Source: Veillonella seminalis (GTDB taxonomy: Bacteria > Bacillota > Negativicutes > Veillonellales > Veillonellaceae). From it: a stretch of DNA of 64,000 bases. The translations under genes were made by a program, and so were the position numbers. The notes beneath the pieces are model-generated. The model was not told the origin of the DNA, ran no database searches, and worked only from the letters and a program-made list of their open reading frames with translations. This document shows, piece by piece, positions 9,031 to 17,820 of the stretch. The stretch is from positions 90,728 to 154,727 of the forward strand of contig NZ_RQUZ01000005.1 in assembly GCF_003992065.1 (NCBI RefSeq), read 5' to 3'. Numbering within the stretch: the first letter of the stretch is position 1; each line of letters begins with the position of its first letter.

Positions 9031-9069
9031 AAGGAGCTATAGAGGGCCCGGCCCTTTATAGCTCCTTTT
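9031..9069 (+). terminator. Strong intrinsic terminator after ispH-S1
   Basis: AAGGAGCTATA (9031-9041) pairs with TATAGCTCCTT (9057-9067), and the inner AGGGCC/GGCCCT continues the stem. A short T run follows. It closes the scpA-ispH transcription unit. Confidence 0.85.
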
Positions 9070-9149
9070 GAATTATCTCTTCTTTATGGATTGCTATATA
9101 TGTGTTACAATATAGTGTGATAATTTATGTAAAAAATTGAGGTGACAAT

Positions 9150-10484
9150 ATGGCAAAACCATTAGTAGCAGTGGTAGGGCGTCCTAATGTGGGAAAATCT
9201 ACATTGTTTAACGCCATAGTTAATAAACGAATTTCCATTGTTGAAGATATTCCGGGCGTAACGCGCGATAGAATTTATTTTGATGCCGAATGGCTTAACC
9301 GTGAATTTACCATGATTGATACGGGCGGGATTGAATTTATTACCGCCGACAGCCATGTGATACCTAAAATGATGCGTTTACAGGCACAGCTTGCCATTGA
9401 AGAAGCGGATGTTATTTTATTCGTTGTAGACGGTAAACAGGGTATTGTACCGGCCGACGAAGAAGTGGCCAATATTTTACGTGCCAGCGGCAAACCTGTA
9501 TTATTGGTAGTTAATAAAATTGATAGCGTAAACCAGGAAGCCAATATTTATGAATTTTATAATTTAGGTATCGGTGATCCGATTGGGATTTCAGCTAAAA
9601 ACTTAATGAATTTGGGCGACTTATTGGATGATGTGGTTAAACATTTCCCTGATTCGGCTCAAGCGGAAGATGAAGAAGATACCATTCACGTGGCTTTAAT
9701 CGGTCGTCCTAATGTAGGCAAATCATCATTAACGAATGCCTTATTGGGTCAGGATCGTGTTATCGTCAGTGATGTAGCCGGTACGACCCGTGACTCCATC
9801 GATACGCATTGGAATCATGACGGTCAGAAATTTGTGCTTATCGATACGGCCGGTATGCGTCGTAAGGCGAAAATTGATGCACCGGTAGAACGTTACAGTA
9901 TTGTTCGTTCTTTGCGTTCCGTAGATAGAGCCGATATTGTTGTACTTGTATTGGACGGTGTAGACGGCGTTACGGAGCAGGATAAAAAAATTGCCGGTTA
10001 TGCTCATGAAGCCGGTAAAGGGATTATCATCGTAGTTAACAAATGGGACCTTGTTGAAAAAGATGATAAAACGACCATTCGTTATACGGAAGATATTTAC
10101 GATGAAATGGGTTTCTTGCGTTATGCACCGATTCTTTTTGCCTCTGCATTGACTAAACAGCGTATTCATCGTTTGGCGGATTTAATTAAATTTGTTTCGG
10201 AACAGCAACATATGCGCATTTCTACAAGTGTATTGAATCAAGTATTGTCCGATGCGCAGAATGTCAATCCGGTACCTTCACGCAGCGGGCGTTTACCGAA
10301 GATTTATTATATGACGCAGGCATCGGTAAAACCGCCTACATTCATTTTATTCGTTAATGAACCTGAATTAATCCATTTCTCCTATATGCGTTTCTTGGAA
10401 AATCGTCTCCGTGAATCCTTCGGTTTTGAAGGTACGCCGATTCGTTTGATTCTCCGTGGCAAGAAGGGAAATGATGACGAATAA
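9150..10484 (+). CDS. der: Ribosome-assembly GTPase Der
   Basis: Tandem-domain GTPase needed for maturation of the 50S subunit. The 444-residue protein has two G domains, each with a GRPNVGKS P-loop (residues 10-17 and 185-192), NKID and NKWD G4 motifs, and a C-terminal KH-like domain from about 355. GAGGTGAC precedes the ATG. The stop codon shares a base with the plsY start, so der, plsY and gpsA look translationally coupled. Confidence 0.97.
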   Translation: MAKPLVAVVGRPNVGKSTLFNAIVNKRISIVEDIPGVTRDRIYFDAEWLNREFTMIDTGGIEFITADSHVIPKMMRLQAQLAIEEADVILFVVDGKQGIVPADEEVANILRASGKPVLLVVNKIDSVNQEANIYEFYNLGIGDPIGISAKNLMNLGDLLDDVVKHFPDSAQAEDEEDTIHVALIGRPNVGKSSLTNALLGQDRVIVSDVAGTTRDSIDTHWNHDGQKFVLIDTAGMRRKAKIDAPVERYSIVRSLRSVDRADIVVLVLDGVDGVTEQDKKIAGYAHEAGKGIIIVVNKWDLVEKDDKTTIRYTEDIYDEMGFLRYAPILFASALTKQRIHRLADLIKFVSEQQHMRISTSVLNQVLSDAQNVNPVPSRSGRLPKIYYMTQASVKPPTFILFVNEPELIHFSYMRFLENRLRESFGFEGTPIRLILRGKKGNDDE

Positions 10485-11086
10485 TGGATACGATGACTAT
10501 AATAGGATTAGCAATTGTTGCTTATTTATTGGGGTCCATTCCCAGCGGTTTAATTATCGGTAAGTTATTTTTTAATACCGATGTACGCTTATATGGCAGT
10601 AAAAATATCGGTGCCACCAACACGTATCGTGTATTGGGCTGGAAAGCGGCATTACCGGTTTTTCTATGTGATGCCGGTAAAGGCATGGCCGGTGTGGCAG
10701 TTTTCGCTCCGGAGCCGAATTTGATGCTATTGGGCGGTATTCTGGCTATGGTCGGTCATAACTGGTCTGTTTTCCTTGGCTTTAAAGGGGGGCGCGGCGT
10801 AGCTACCGGTCTTGGTGTATTGATATTTTTGGTACCTTTAATTTCGGCTATTTGCTTTGCAACTTGGGCCGTTATCGTGTACTTTACTAAATATGTATCC
10901 TTAGGTTCTATCGTGGGCGCCGCATTGGTACCGATTTTGATGATTGTATTCGGTGAACCGTTGTGGTATATCGTATTCGGTACGGTGGCTGCGTTGTTTG
11001 TAATATTACGCCATCGTGAAAATATTATGCGTCTTTTGCGCGGCAAAGAGTTAAAAGTAGAGCGGACGGAGCGTGATGATTCGTAA
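10484..11086 (+). CDS. plsY: Glycerol-3-phosphate acyltransferase PlsY
   Basis: Integral membrane enzyme that acylates glycerol-3-phosphate from acyl-phosphate, the first step of phospholipid synthesis. The 200-residue protein is strongly hydrophobic with several membrane spans and has the three family motifs: SIPSGLIIGK, GSKNIGATNTYRVLG, and GHNWSVFLGFKGGRGVAT. It overlaps der by one base at its start and gpsA by one base at its end. Pairing with gpsA makes sense because GpsA supplies the substrate. Confidence 0.96.
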   Translation: MDTMTIIGLAIVAYLLGSIPSGLIIGKLFFNTDVRLYGSKNIGATNTYRVLGWKAALPVFLCDAGKGMAGVAVFAPEPNLMLLGGILAMVGHNWSVFLGFKGGRGVATGLGVLIFLVPLISAICFATWAVIVYFTKYVSLGSIVGAALVPILMIVFGEPLWYIVFGTVAALFVILRHRENIMRLLRGKELKVERTERDDS

Positions 11087-12087
11087 TGAAAATCGGAATT
11101 ATTGGATCCGGCAGTTGGGGCACCGCTTTAGCTTGTAAGAGTGCACAGGCAGGCAATGAAGCTTGGCTTTATTGCCGTCGCGAGGAACAGGCTGAGCGAT
11201 TGAAAGCGGATCGTGAGAATAAAGAATACTTATCCGGTGTAAGCTTGCCGGACAATTTAAATATCAGCCATGAATTGGCTAAGGCAGCCGGTAAGAGTAA
11301 TATTATTTTAATTGTGACGCCTTCAATTTATGTGCGTGATACTTTGGTAAACTTAAAACCTTATGTAACAGCTGATACAACCGTAGTTATTTGTTCAAAA
11401 GGGATTGAGCGCCAAACCGGTAAGCGGTTGTCGGAGGTGGCCAATGAAGAAATCGGTGGGATTACACAGAAATTGGCCATTTTGTCGGGACCTAATCATG
11501 CGGAAGAAATCGGTCGAGATTTGCCGGCAACGACAGTTGTAGCCGCTAAATCGTTGGCTACTGCGGAAGAGGTGCAAAAAGCATTGAGCACCGGTAATTT
11601 CCGCGTGTATGTGAATGAAGATATGACGGGCGTTGAGCTGGCGGCTACTACAAAAAATATTATCGCTTTAGCTGCCGGTATTGCGGATGGTATGGCATTA
11701 GGTGATAATTGTAAATCAGCTCTTTTGACACGCGGTCTCCATGAGATGACTAAATTCGGCGTAGCCATGGGAGCACGTCGTGAAACTTATGCGGGGCTCG
11801 CCGGTATGGGCGATTTGATTGCCACATGTATGAGTCGCCACAGTCGCAATCGGGCGGCCGGTCAAAAACTGGCAGCCGGTGAAACGATGGATTATATTAT
11901 CAATCATTCCAACATGGTGGTAGAAGGTTTTTTTGCCGTAAAGACAGTCTATGAGATTGCGAAAGCCAAGACCTTGGATCTGCCGATTACCAGTGCTTTA
12001 TATGAAGTGTTGTACCATCAGAAAGCACCGCAAACAGCGCTTATGGAACTGATGGGACGTAACTTGAAAGATGAAATGTTCTTATAA
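11086..12087 (+). CDS. gpsA: NAD(P)-dependent glycerol-3-phosphate dehydrogenase
   Basis: Reduces dihydroxyacetone phosphate to sn-glycerol-3-phosphate for phospholipid synthesis. The 333-residue protein starts with the nucleotide-binding motif GSGSWGTALA (7-16), has the SGPNHAEE segment and a conserved catalytic Lys near 190 in TTKNIIALAAGI. Length is normal. It is the last gene of the der-plsY-gpsA unit; no clear terminator is visible before rsmD. Confidence 0.96.
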   Translation: MKIGIIGSGSWGTALACKSAQAGNEAWLYCRREEQAERLKADRENKEYLSGVSLPDNLNISHELAKAAGKSNIILIVTPSIYVRDTLVNLKPYVTADTTVVICSKGIERQTGKRLSEVANEEIGGITQKLAILSGPNHAEEIGRDLPATTVVAAKSLATAEEVQKALSTGNFRVYVNEDMTGVELAATTKNIIALAAGIADGMALGDNCKSALLTRGLHEMTKFGVAMGARRETYAGLAGMGDLIATCMSRHSRNRAAGQKLAAGETMDYIINHSNMVVEGFFAVKTVYEIAKAKTLDLPITSALYEVLYHQKAPQTALMELMGRNLKDEMFL

Positions 12088-12131
12088 TAATTTTCAAAAG
12101 GAATGTACTTTTATTTTGGAACATAATATAC

Positions 12132-12137
12132 TATAAT
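12132..12137 (+). promoter_or_regulatory. Possible -10 element upstream of rsmD
   Basis: A perfect TATAAT lies 31 bases before the rsmD start. The -35 region is only a T-rich stretch (TTTATT-like), so the promoter is tentative. Confidence 0.35.
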
Positions 12138-12168
12138 TAAGAGACAAGTGTAGGCTAAAGAGGAATGT

Positions 12169-12723
12169 ATGAGAATTATTGCAGGACGAGCTAAGGGCCA
12201 TACATTAAAGGCTCCGAAAGGGATGAGTACGAGACCCACACAGGATCGTGTGAGAGAAAGTATTTTTAATGTATTGTCTAATTACGGTCTGATTGAAACG
12301 ACGGTACTTGATTTGTTTTCCGGTACAGGCGCTTTCGGATTGGAAGCCGTCAGCCGCGGTGCCTCACTGGCTGTTTGCGTTGATAAGAGGACAGCTCGAA
12401 TTATTAAAGCAAATACCGAGCATTGTCATATGGAAGACGCGGTTGAAGTAATACCAACATCAATAGAAACGGCGGCTAAGCAATTAGCAGGTCGTCAGTT
12501 TGATTATATTTTTGCGGATCCGCCATATGAAGTGGATTTGGTAGCTGCCACAATGACGGTTGTCGTCAATCAGCAATTACTAAAAGAAAATGGAATGCTT
12601 ATTGTGGAGCATCATGAGAACGAACCGCTTGTGTTGCCGGATGGTTGGAGCCTTGTGAGGGAACAACGTTTCGGTTATACAAAGGTATCGTATTGTGTAC
12701 CCTATGAGCTTGAAAGGAGCTAG
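12169..12723 (+). CDS. rsmD: 16S rRNA (guanine966-N2)-methyltransferase
   Basis: Methylates G966 of 16S rRNA using S-adenosylmethionine. The 184-residue protein starts with the family signature MRIIAGRAKGHTLKAP, has the SAM-binding LDLFSGTGAFGLEA (47-60) and the catalytic DPPY at 117-120. It precedes coaD by 6 bases, a pairing conserved across Firmicutes. Confidence 0.95.
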   Translation: MRIIAGRAKGHTLKAPKGMSTRPTQDRVRESIFNVLSNYGLIETTVLDLFSGTGAFGLEAVSRGASLAVCVDKRTARIIKANTEHCHMEDAVEVIPTSIETAAKQLAGRQFDYIFADPPYEVDLVAATMTVVVNQQLLKENGMLIVEHHENEPLVLPDGWSLVREQRFGYTKVSYCVPYELERS

Positions 12724-12729
12724 TGTATA

Positions 12730-13221
12730 GTGCGTATAGGCATTTGCCCGGGGAGTTTTGACCCCGTGACAAACGGTCATGTGGATATTTTTGAACGAGC
12801 GAGTAAGCTTGTAGACAAATTGATTGTAGCGGTTTTAACAAATCCGAATAAACATAATTTATTCACGCAGGAAGAGCGTGTTGAATTGATAAAAGCCTCT
12901 GTGGCTCATATACCGAATGTTGAGGTTGATGATGGTGCCTCCGGTTTATTGATTGATTATGCGAAATCTAAGAATAGCTTTATGATTATTCGCGGTTTAC
13001 GAGCACTCAGTGATTTTGAATATGAATTCCAACGTGCTTTGTTCTCAAAGTATTTGGATGATGATATTGAGACCGTTTTTATAATGACGAATAATAAGTA
13101 TTCATTTGTCAGTTCCACGGGAATTCGCGAATTGGCGCGATTCCAAGGTCGTCTTGACGGCTTGGTTCCTGAAACAGTTAAAAAAGCGTTAGAAGCAAAA
13201 TTTGCGGATCGTAGTGAATAG
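12730..13221 (+). CDS. coaD: Phosphopantetheine adenylyltransferase
   Basis: Transfers AMP from ATP to 4'-phosphopantetheine to give dephospho-CoA, the penultimate step of CoA synthesis. The 163-residue protein has the nucleotidyltransferase motif GSFDPVTNGH near the N-terminus and the VSSTGIRE motif near residue 130. The initiator is GTG; it places the conserved RIGICPGSFDP at the expected N-terminus. CoaBC, acting earlier in the same pathway, is encoded at 17.8 kb. Confidence 0.95.
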   Translation: MRIGICPGSFDPVTNGHVDIFERASKLVDKLIVAVLTNPNKHNLFTQEERVELIKASVAHIPNVEVDDGASGLLIDYAKSKNSFMIIRGLRALSDFEYEFQRALFSKYLDDDIETVFIMTNNKYSFVSSTGIRELARFQGRLDGLVPETVKKALEAKFADRSE

Positions 13222-13241
13222 TTCTAATAGGAGTGGCGAGA

Positions 13242-13694
13242 ATGAAAACAGAAAAACTTTTAGAAGATTTGGAAAATTTGATTGAAACCAGTGGTCGCAT
13301 TCCTATGACCACCAAACGTGTCATTGAAGAAGAAGAAGTAATGCGTGTGTTGGACGCCATTAACGAATCTTTGCCGTTGGAATTGGAAGAATCCCGCCGA
13401 ATTATGGCTGAAAAAGATAAAATTTTGGCAGATGCACAGCGTCAGGCTGATACTTTGATTGCGCAAGCTAAAGATTATATTGCAAAATTAACGGAAGAAA
13501 GTGAACTTGTTAAACAAGCTCAGACTCAGGCTAACCAGATTATTACTTTGGCTAACCAGTCTTCCGAAGAATTAAAAAACAGTTCTATTCAATATGCCAG
13601 CGATGTAATGCGCTATATTGAAAACAATTTGGAAAAAACTTTGGAAAGCTTACGTCAGAATCGTGAAAGTTTGAAACAATCCAATCGAGAATAA
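13242..13694 (+). CDS. Coiled-coil protein of unknown function
   Basis: A 150-residue, highly charged, almost entirely helical protein. Heptad-like Leu/Ile spacing runs from about residue 40 to the C-terminus with Ala/Gln-rich segments, resembling the stalk part of ATP synthase subunit b or DivIVA-like proteins. I do not recognise a functional family. The ATG at 13242 follows TAGGAG at the right distance; an in-frame GTG 9 bases upstream is less well placed. It sits directly after coaD and before a strong terminator. Confidence 0.75.
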   Translation: MKTEKLLEDLENLIETSGRIPMTTKRVIEEEEVMRVLDAINESLPLELEESRRIMAEKDKILADAQRQADTLIAQAKDYIAKLTEESELVKQAQTQANQIITLANQSSEELKNSSIQYASDVMRYIENNLEKTLESLRQNRESLKQSNRE

Positions 13695-13728
13695 TTTTAA
13701 GGTTCGCATAACCGTATGACAAATAAAG

Positions 13729-13787
13729 AAGCTCTCAGGAAGCATCCTTGCTATACTTGGTATAGGGGATTTCCTGAGAGCTTTTTT
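13729..13787. terminator. Long intrinsic terminator between convergent genes
   Basis: AAGCTCTCAGGAA pairs with TTCCTGAGAGCTT (13771-13783), with a second inner stem CTATAC/GTATAG. A T6 run follows on the plus strand. It ends the rsmD-coaD unit and may also stop the converging rqcH transcript. Confidence 0.85.
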
Positions 13788-13854
13788 AATTTTATGATAT
13801 GAGTATTATTAAGACAATAAAAATTGACTAAAAATTAAAATTACAATTCAAAGC

Positions 13855-15603
13855 TTATTCATACAATTTAGTAGCTTCGTTCAGTACCGGTTCTTTTGGG
13901 TCGATGACAGCCGTTTTCTGATTAGTATAAATAACGAAACCTAACGGTGAGGCCGGCGGTTTTTTAATAAATTTAACCGGCGTATAGTCGACGGCCACTT
14001 TGGATGATTCACGTGCACGACTGAAATAAGCGGCGTAGCGGGCGGCCAGGGTGAGCATTTCGTCAGTCGGCGTCCCGTTTTCAGGCCGGAGAATAACATG
14101 GCTGCCTTGAACCTGTAAGGTATGGAACCACATGTCATCCGGTTTGGCAAAGCGGTGGGTTAAATATTCATTTTGCTGATTGTTGCGGCCGATAAAAATT
14201 TCGCCGCCATCGATAGGAAAGCGCATGAAATTATGTTTTGGCGCTTTATAGCTGACGGGCTTTTTAGATTTCTTGAGCAGTCCGGCTTGTTCGCATTCAT
14301 TATAGATTTCCTGAACCGTTTCTTTATTATCGGCAATTGTAAGGCTGTATAGAACGGACTGAAGATAATCAATACGGCGTCCACTTTGTTCCAATTGATA
14401 TAAACCGCTTTGTTTGCGATTTTTTAATTTGGTATAGAGTTTGTAATAATTTTGGGCGTTTTCTACAACAGTTAATTCAGGCACGAGAGGAATCGTAATC
14501 GGTTCCACCGGATTGACCAGAATATTATCCAAGGTAATGTTCGGTTCGTATTGGGTGTCGCGATAGGCATTAATCATCAATAAATCGCCATAGGCCTTGT
14601 ATTCATCGGCTTTAGAACTGTCATTCAGCTCTTCTTCGATTTTACTGTGGCGCAGTTCTTCTTTTTTGATAGCTTGCTGTAAGGCACGTTCCAGTTCATG
14701 GGTAGTTGTATTAATACAGCCCTGTTTGACAACAGCTACTTCAAGGGGGTTTGAAACGGAATCATAGGCAGCCGTAAGTTCACCGCCCTGCACCAATAAA
14801 TAGGTGAGCGGGACGGGACTGTAAAACTTTTTATGATTTGAATTTTCGTATTCAAAGAGTTTGGTGCTTTCGTTGATTGCTTGTTTCAAATCATTTAAAG
14901 CAGCCGCCAGTTTTTTGATTTGTTCCGGCGAAAGCGTTTCGAAGTCTGTTTTTTCGGTTACTTCAGCTTTAAAGCAAACTTCTTTTAAAAGGGCGGGACC
15001 GAAGCCGTTAAAAATGCGGCGGATTGTTTCGGCTACCGTGCCTTGACCGAAATTCCTGAGAAGCTCCTTAATTTCAGTACCGTTAAATTCGAAAAGGCTG
15101 CCTCGTTCACTGTTAGGCGGTAATTCATAGGTTAACTTCGGGGCAATGGAGCGCTCTCGGTTCATAAGCGGTGTTACATGAATGAGTGCCTCCAAGATTT
15201 GTCCGTCTTGCACAAAAATGCAGTTGGAATATTTACCCATCAGTTCAATGTAAATGCGATTGGAAATGAGCGATCCGTCCAAGGCCAGCTTATCCGCGTT
15301 GATGCGCAAGATGCGGTCCCCGTTAAGCTGTTTTACAGCTGTAATACGAGCACCTTCCAAATGTTTACGTAAAAACATGCAGAGTGCAGTCGGTTCTTTC
15401 GGTAAATCCGTAATGCCGTGACTGAGATAGCAAGCCGGTAAATTGCCGGCCGTAATAACTAAATCTTTGTTACCTGTATGAGTATTAACTTTTAATACAA
15501 TCGTTGTTTTATCTATTTGTAAGAGCCGTTGAATTTGACCGGTTACCAACTGATCGGAAAGTTCTCGTGTCAAAACGGCCATCGTTAAACCATCTAAATT
15601 CAT
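13855..15603 (-). CDS. rqcH: Ribosome quality-control factor RqcH (NFACT family)
   Basis: Binds obstructed 50S subunits and recruits tRNA-Ala to add C-terminal alanine tails to stalled peptides; older annotations call it fibronectin-binding protein. The protein is 582 residues with NFACT-N (about 1-215), a central helical coiled-coil region, and a C-terminal NFACT-R domain with the signature DDMWFHTLQVQGSHVILRP. The ATG at 15603 was chosen because AAAGGAG is 6 bases upstream; an in-frame ATG seven codons earlier lies before that ribosome-binding site. It is a single gene on the minus strand. Confidence 0.92.
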   Translation of the reverse strand: MNLDGLTMAVLTRELSDQLVTGQIQRLLQIDKTTIVLKVNTHTGNKDLVITAGNLPACYLSHGITDLPKEPTALCMFLRKHLEGARITAVKQLNGDRILRINADKLALDGSLISNRIYIELMGKYSNCIFVQDGQILEALIHVTPLMNRERSIAPKLTYELPPNSERGSLFEFNGTEIKELLRNFGQGTVAETIRRIFNGFGPALLKEVCFKAEVTEKTDFETLSPEQIKKLAAALNDLKQAINESTKLFEYENSNHKKFYSPVPLTYLLVQGGELTAAYDSVSNPLEVAVVKQGCINTTTHELERALQQAIKKEELRHSKIEEELNDSSKADEYKAYGDLLMINAYRDTQYEPNITLDNILVNPVEPITIPLVPELTVVENAQNYYKLYTKLKNRKQSGLYQLEQSGRRIDYLQSVLYSLTIADNKETVQEIYNECEQAGLLKKSKKPVSYKAPKHNFMRFPIDGGEIFIGRNNQQNEYLTHRFAKPDDMWFHTLQVQGSHVILRPENGTPTDEMLTLAARYAAYFSRARESSKVAVDYTPVKFIKKPPASPLGFVIYTNQKTAVIDPKEPVLNEATKLYE

Positions 15604-15659
15604 AAAGTACTCCTTTACTAACATACTTATTATTTTAGTATATCACATTTATGTCCTAT

Positions 15660-15688
15660 TTGAGTGCTTTACCCTATAGGGCTAACAT
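15660..15688 (+). promoter_or_regulatory. Promoter for the yicC-remA-gmk-rpoZ operon
   Basis: TTGAGT (15660-15665) and TAACAT (15683-15688) are separated by 17 bases, about 80 bases before yicC. Confidence 0.45.
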
Positions 15689-15766
15689 GTTAAAATGTAA
15701 ACAAATAGAAAATAATCTAAAAATAAGGAAAATTGACGAAAATTAAAGGAAAGGACCTATTTTATT

Positions 15767-16648
15767 ATGAACAGCATGACGGGCTTTGGTCGCGGCATTG
15801 CCGCTGATGAGTCGTTACAGATTATGGTAGAAATAAAAAGTGTGAATTCAAGATTTTTGGATTTGCACATCAATCTGCCATCAACATTAAATTTTTTTGA
15901 AAACGAATTGCGCCGTCAGATTAAAGCCGTGTTGCAACGAGGTAAAGTAGAAGTCAATATTTCATTGCGAAATACACGTGATCGGGAGAAAGTATTTACC
16001 GTAAATGATTCATTGGCATTGCAGATCAGAGAGTTTTTAGTGTCTAACGGTTTTGCTCAGGATATAAAAAAAGTGCCTTTACGTGATATGATGACCGTTT
16101 CGTCTGACTGGCTGCTTTTGGAAGATGTACCGTTTGAAGAGGCTAATTTGCAGGCAACGGCTACAAAAGCATTACAGGATGCCTTAGCCGGAGTTGCGGC
16201 GATGCGGGCAGCGGAAGGTGAGCATTTACGCCGGGAAATTGAAGGGCGTATTGATATTTTGACGGATGTACTCAGCGAGGTAGACGCCAATAAGACGGCT
16301 GCCGTTAAAAAATACGAAACACGATTGCAGCAGCGAATCGAAAATACCTTGGCAAAAACTGATTTGGATATCAACATGGATCGATTTTTGCAGGAAGTAG
16401 CCATTATGAGTGACAAAACAGATATTACAGAAGAAATTGTACGTTTTGGCTCACATGTGGTACAATTAAAAGACACACTCAAAGAGAATCAACCGATTGG
16501 TCGTAAATTAGATTTCTTGCTACAGGAAATGAATCGTGAAGTTAACACGATGGGATCAAAAGGATCTGATTTAGAAATCACTGACCGCGTTGTAATATTG
16601 AAATGTGAATTAGAGAAAATCAGAGAGCAAATTCAAAATATAGAGTAG
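15767..16648 (+). CDS. yicC: YicC/YloC family endoribonuclease
   Basis: Member of the YicC family, which in E. coli and B. subtilis acts as an endoribonuclease. The 293-residue protein starts with the signature NSMTGFGRG, has the YicC N-terminal domain (1-155) and the C-terminal DUF1732 domain ending in GSDLEITDRVVILKCELEKIREQIQN. It heads the cluster yicC-remA-gmk-rpoZ-coaBC, a standard order in Firmicutes. Confidence 0.93.
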   Translation: MNSMTGFGRGIAADESLQIMVEIKSVNSRFLDLHINLPSTLNFFENELRRQIKAVLQRGKVEVNISLRNTRDREKVFTVNDSLALQIREFLVSNGFAQDIKKVPLRDMMTVSSDWLLLEDVPFEEANLQATATKALQDALAGVAAMRAAEGEHLRREIEGRIDILTDVLSEVDANKTAAVKKYETRLQQRIENTLAKTDLDINMDRFLQEVAIMSDKTDITEEIVRFGSHVVQLKDTLKENQPIGRKLDFLLQEMNREVNTMGSKGSDLEITDRVVILKCELEKIREQIQNIE

Positions 16649-16673
16649 GTTGTAGAGTAAGGAGTCACTAAGT

Positions 16674-16940
16674 ATGAATACAAAACTTTTAAACATCGGG
16701 TTTGGTAATATGGTTTCAGCGAATCGTCTTATTGCGATTATCAGTCCTGAATCGGCTCCTATTAAGCGAATGATTCAAGATGCTCGTGAAAAGAGCGTAC
16801 TCGTTGATGCTACCTATGGTCGTAAGACTCGTGCCGTTCTTGTAATGGACAGCGGTCAAATCGTTTTATCCGCTATCCAACCGGAAACTGTGGCACATCG
16901 TATCGTACAGGCTACACCGTCTGAAACAACGGAAGCGTAG
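16674..16940 (+). CDS. remA: RemA-family DNA-binding regulator (DUF370)
   Basis: RemA activates biofilm-matrix and osmoprotection operons in B. subtilis by forming DNA-wrapping rings. The 88-residue protein matches the whole family, with [17 protein letters not shown] at the N-terminus and the [14 protein letters not shown] segment in the middle. AAGGAG precedes the ATG. Which genes it controls in this organism is unknown. It lies between yicC and gmk, its usual place. Confidence 0.93.
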   Translation: MNTKLLNIGFGNMVSANRLIAIISPESAPIKRMIQDAREKSVLVDATYGRKTRAVLVMDSGQIVLSAIQPETVAHRIVQATPSETTEA

Positions 16941-16948
16941 GTGTTATT

Positions 16949-17575
16949 ATGTCGGATAGAGGAATCCTAATAGTCTTATCCGGCCCTTCGGGTGCGGGTA
17001 AAGGCACCATTTGTGCGGCGCTTCGTCAGCAGATGCCTAATCTTGTATACTCTGTATCGATGACAACACGTGCGCCCCGCGTTGGTGAAGAAGAAGGGGT
17101 CAGCTACTTTTTTAGGGATAAAGAAGAGTTCCAACGTCTTATTAAAGAAGATGCGTTTTTAGAATATGCACAGGTATATGATAACTTTTACGGTACACCG
17201 AAACAACATGTAATGGACCTGTTGGCAGAAGGTAAAAGTGTTATTTTGGAAATTGATATTCAAGGTGCCATGCAAGTTAAAGAGCGTTTCAGCGAAGCTG
17301 TGTTCATTTATATCGTACCGCCTTCACTTGATATATTATCCAATCGTTTGCGCGACCGCGGTACCGATGCGGCCGATGTAATCGATAAACGCCTCTCAAA
17401 GGCCAGCTCGGAATTGGCTTTGGCTCATCGCTATGACTATATTGTAGTGAATGATGTATTGCCTGATGCTGTAGAAAAAGTCGCTTCTATTTTACGGGCG
17501 GAAGCTTGTAAAATTAAACGTAATAAAGAAAAAATTCAGTACATTTACAAACAATATGGTGGGAAGAAGGAGTAA
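16949..17575 (+). CDS. gmk: Guanylate kinase
   Basis: Phosphorylates GMP to GDP. The 208-residue protein has the P-loop GPSGAGKGT at 11-19 and the GMP-binding segment SMTTRAPRVGEEEGVSYFF. It starts 8 bases after remA and ends 6 bases before rpoZ, so these genes are cotranscribed. Confidence 0.96.
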   Translation: MSDRGILIVLSGPSGAGKGTICAALRQQMPNLVYSVSMTTRAPRVGEEEGVSYFFRDKEEFQRLIKEDAFLEYAQVYDNFYGTPKQHVMDLLAEGKSVILEIDIQGAMQVKERFSEAVFIYIVPPSLDILSNRLRDRGTDAADVIDKRLSKASSELALAHRYDYIVVNDVLPDAVEKVASILRAEACKIKRNKEKIQYIYKQYGGKKE

Positions 17576-17581
17576 TTCATT

Positions 17582-17794
17582 ATGATGGTAAAACCTTTAC
17601 TTAAGGATTTGGAAAAACATGTAGACAGTAAATATACGTTGGTTACATTGGCCGCTAAACGTGCTCGTGAACTTACTGACGGTGACCAAGCTTTAGTGAC
17701 CGGTCTTGATACTGATAAACCGGTATCAGTGGCACTTCATGAAATTGCGGAAGATAAAATCGGCTTTACTCGCACTAAAGACGGTATTAAATAA
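17582..17794 (+). CDS. rpoZ: RNA polymerase omega subunit
   Basis: Small subunit that helps fold and assemble the beta' subunit of RNA polymerase. The 70-residue protein has the omega core DSKYTLVTLAAKRARELTDG. Two ATG codons are adjacent at the start (17582 and 17585). Location directly after gmk supports the call. Confidence 0.93.
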   Translation: MMVKPLLKDLEKHVDSKYTLVTLAAKRARELTDGDQALVTGLDTDKPVSVALHEIAEDKIGFTRTKDGIK

Positions 17795-17820
17795 ATCTTT
17801 AATTCCAACAGGGGCAGAGG